A stretch of DNA of 17,347 nucleotides, from the NCBI GenBank assembly GCA_000433175.1, contig HF986726.1, positions 14,909 through 32,255 on the forward strand. Direction: 5' to 3'. The notes under the pieces were generated by a model. That model did not search any database and had not been told where the DNA came from. It saw nothing but the letters and a program-made list of their open reading frames with translations. Origin of the DNA: Prevotella sp. CAG:1058 (GTDB taxonomy: Bacteria > Bacteroidota > Bacteroidia > Bacteroidales > Bacteroidaceae). Below, in pieces: positions 16,692-17,347 of this stretch. The translations under genes and the position numbers were made by a program. The first letter of the stretch is position 1, and every line of letters starts with the position of its first letter.

Positions 16692-16790
16692 CGCTTGCAA
16701 TTTTGTTATTTTTTATTGTTTCTAGTTGGAAGCAGTAAATTTTGCGTACAATCTCCATTATTATCTATAAGAAAGATCGTTTTTAAGTGA

Positions 16791-16825
16791 AAAGGTGTTA
16801 AAAACTTAGCGTTTTTAACACCTTT
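16791..16825. terminator. Perfect 15-bp hairpin downstream of the WYL regulator
   Basis: AAAGGTGTTAAAAAC (16791-16805) and GTTTTTAACACCTTT (16811-16825) are exact reverse complements with the loop TTAGC. It lies 99 nt after the regulator's stop. It could end the rnhB-regulator transcript. It could instead belong to the left end of the degenerate insertion sequence that follows, where such stems block incoming transcription. There is no long T-run. Confidence 0.55.
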
Positions 16826-16920
16826 ATTAATGGATGATGGGTTGTTATTTAATAAAAATGTTTTTATTTCGCAAATGAAAACAACACAATTCACTTTTTC
16901 TTACAACAGAAATTAGTTAA

Positions 16921-17347
16921 AATGGCATGGAGGCCTACGTCAAATACAACCGCTTTCACATGGAACAGCGGCCGAGATTCAATCCGGACCCGTTCAAGGC
17001 AGAAAACTTCTACTACAATGAAGGGCATGACTTCTGCGTCTGCCCCATGGGACAAAAGATGCGGAGGATAGGGACCAAACGCGTGAAAACCGCATCCGGA
17101 TATGTCAGCGAGAATGCCAGGTACAGAGCCGTCAGATGTGAGGGCTGCCCGCTAAGATGCCGATGCTTTAAAGCAAAGGGGGACAGGACGATTGAACTGA
17201 ACCACAGGCTCAGGAGATACAGACAAAAAGCCAAAGGGCTGCTCTGCTCCGGGGAAGGTCTGAAACACAGGGGACAGCGATGCATAGAACCGGAAGCCGT
17301 GTTCGGACAAATGAAAAACAATATGAACTACAAGCGTTTCCGCCATT
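16921..17347 (+). pseudogene. IS1182-like transposase, 3' fragment, running off the window end
   Basis: After an in-frame TAA (16918-16920) the frame is open to the window end, starting AAT GGC ATG GAG. The translation begins NGMEAYVKYNRFHMEQRPRF, with Cys clusters DFCVCPMG and CEGCPLRCRC and then EPEAVFGQMKNNMNYKRFRH, all typical of the C-terminal DDE domain of IS1182-group transposases. The preceding roughly 250 residues, with the first catalytic Asp region, are absent; upstream DNA is AT-rich and not coding. Its arginines are mostly AGA/AGG, unlike the CGC/CGT of the other genes here, which supports foreign origin. A short ATG frame at 16875 (MKTTQFTFSYNRN, then TAG) could be a leftover of the transposase N-terminus, implying an internal deletion. 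Confidence 0.8.

Noticed and set aside
16706..16894. 62-codon open frame on the - strand
   Set aside because: It lies in AT-rich DNA, runs across the 15-bp hairpin, and has a low-complexity Asn/Lys-rich composition without a recognisable domain.
17013..17321. 102-codon open frame on the - strand opposite the transposase
   Set aside because: The + strand frame gives clear IS1182-like transposase motifs, so the antisense frame is a shadow.

Overview
The window looks like chromosome from a member of the Bacteroidales, most likely a Prevotella-type genome of moderately high GC. The reasons are a complete SusC/SusD pair, several lipoproteins, start codons without strong Shine-Dalgarno sites, and a near-perfect Bacteroidetes promoter (TTTG, 20 bp, TAACTTTG) before the suf genes. 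Species cannot be named from the sequence alone.

Region 1 (1-8401) is a polysaccharide utilisation locus, all on the + strand. It holds the tail of a GH97-type alpha-glucosidase, then a closely packed susC - susD - SusE/F-like lipoprotein - GH66 glycanase operon with 4 to 23 nt between genes. GH66 enzymes attack alpha-1,6-glucan, so dextran or a related glucan is the likely substrate. The surface lipoproteins would bind and cut the glucan, SusC/D would import oligosaccharides, and the GH97 enzyme would release glucose. No regulator for the locus lies in the window. Two arrays, each of four palindromic units at an exact 22-bp period, bracket the operon (290-377 and 8314-8401).

Region 2 (8600-14624) is an iron-sulfur cluster assembly operon, sufB - sufC - sufD - sufS, with a clear promoter and a clear intrinsic terminator. 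A gene for a secreted, probably outer-membrane, protein sits between sufB and sufC. It is frameshifted by a 41-bp tandem duplication whose removal restores one 243-codon reading frame. Heptanucleotide repeats begin at the stop codons of sufB and sufC, and a separate 28/29-bp tandem repeat precedes sufD.

Region 3 (14633-16825) has a small unrecognised gene on the - strand that converges on sufS. It is followed by rnhB (ribonuclease HII) and a WYL-domain transcriptional regulator, probably co-transcribed, and then a perfect 15-bp hairpin.

Region 4 (about 16700-17347) is AT-rich DNA leading into the 3' part of an IS1182-like transposase. The 5' part is missing, and the window ends inside the remnant.
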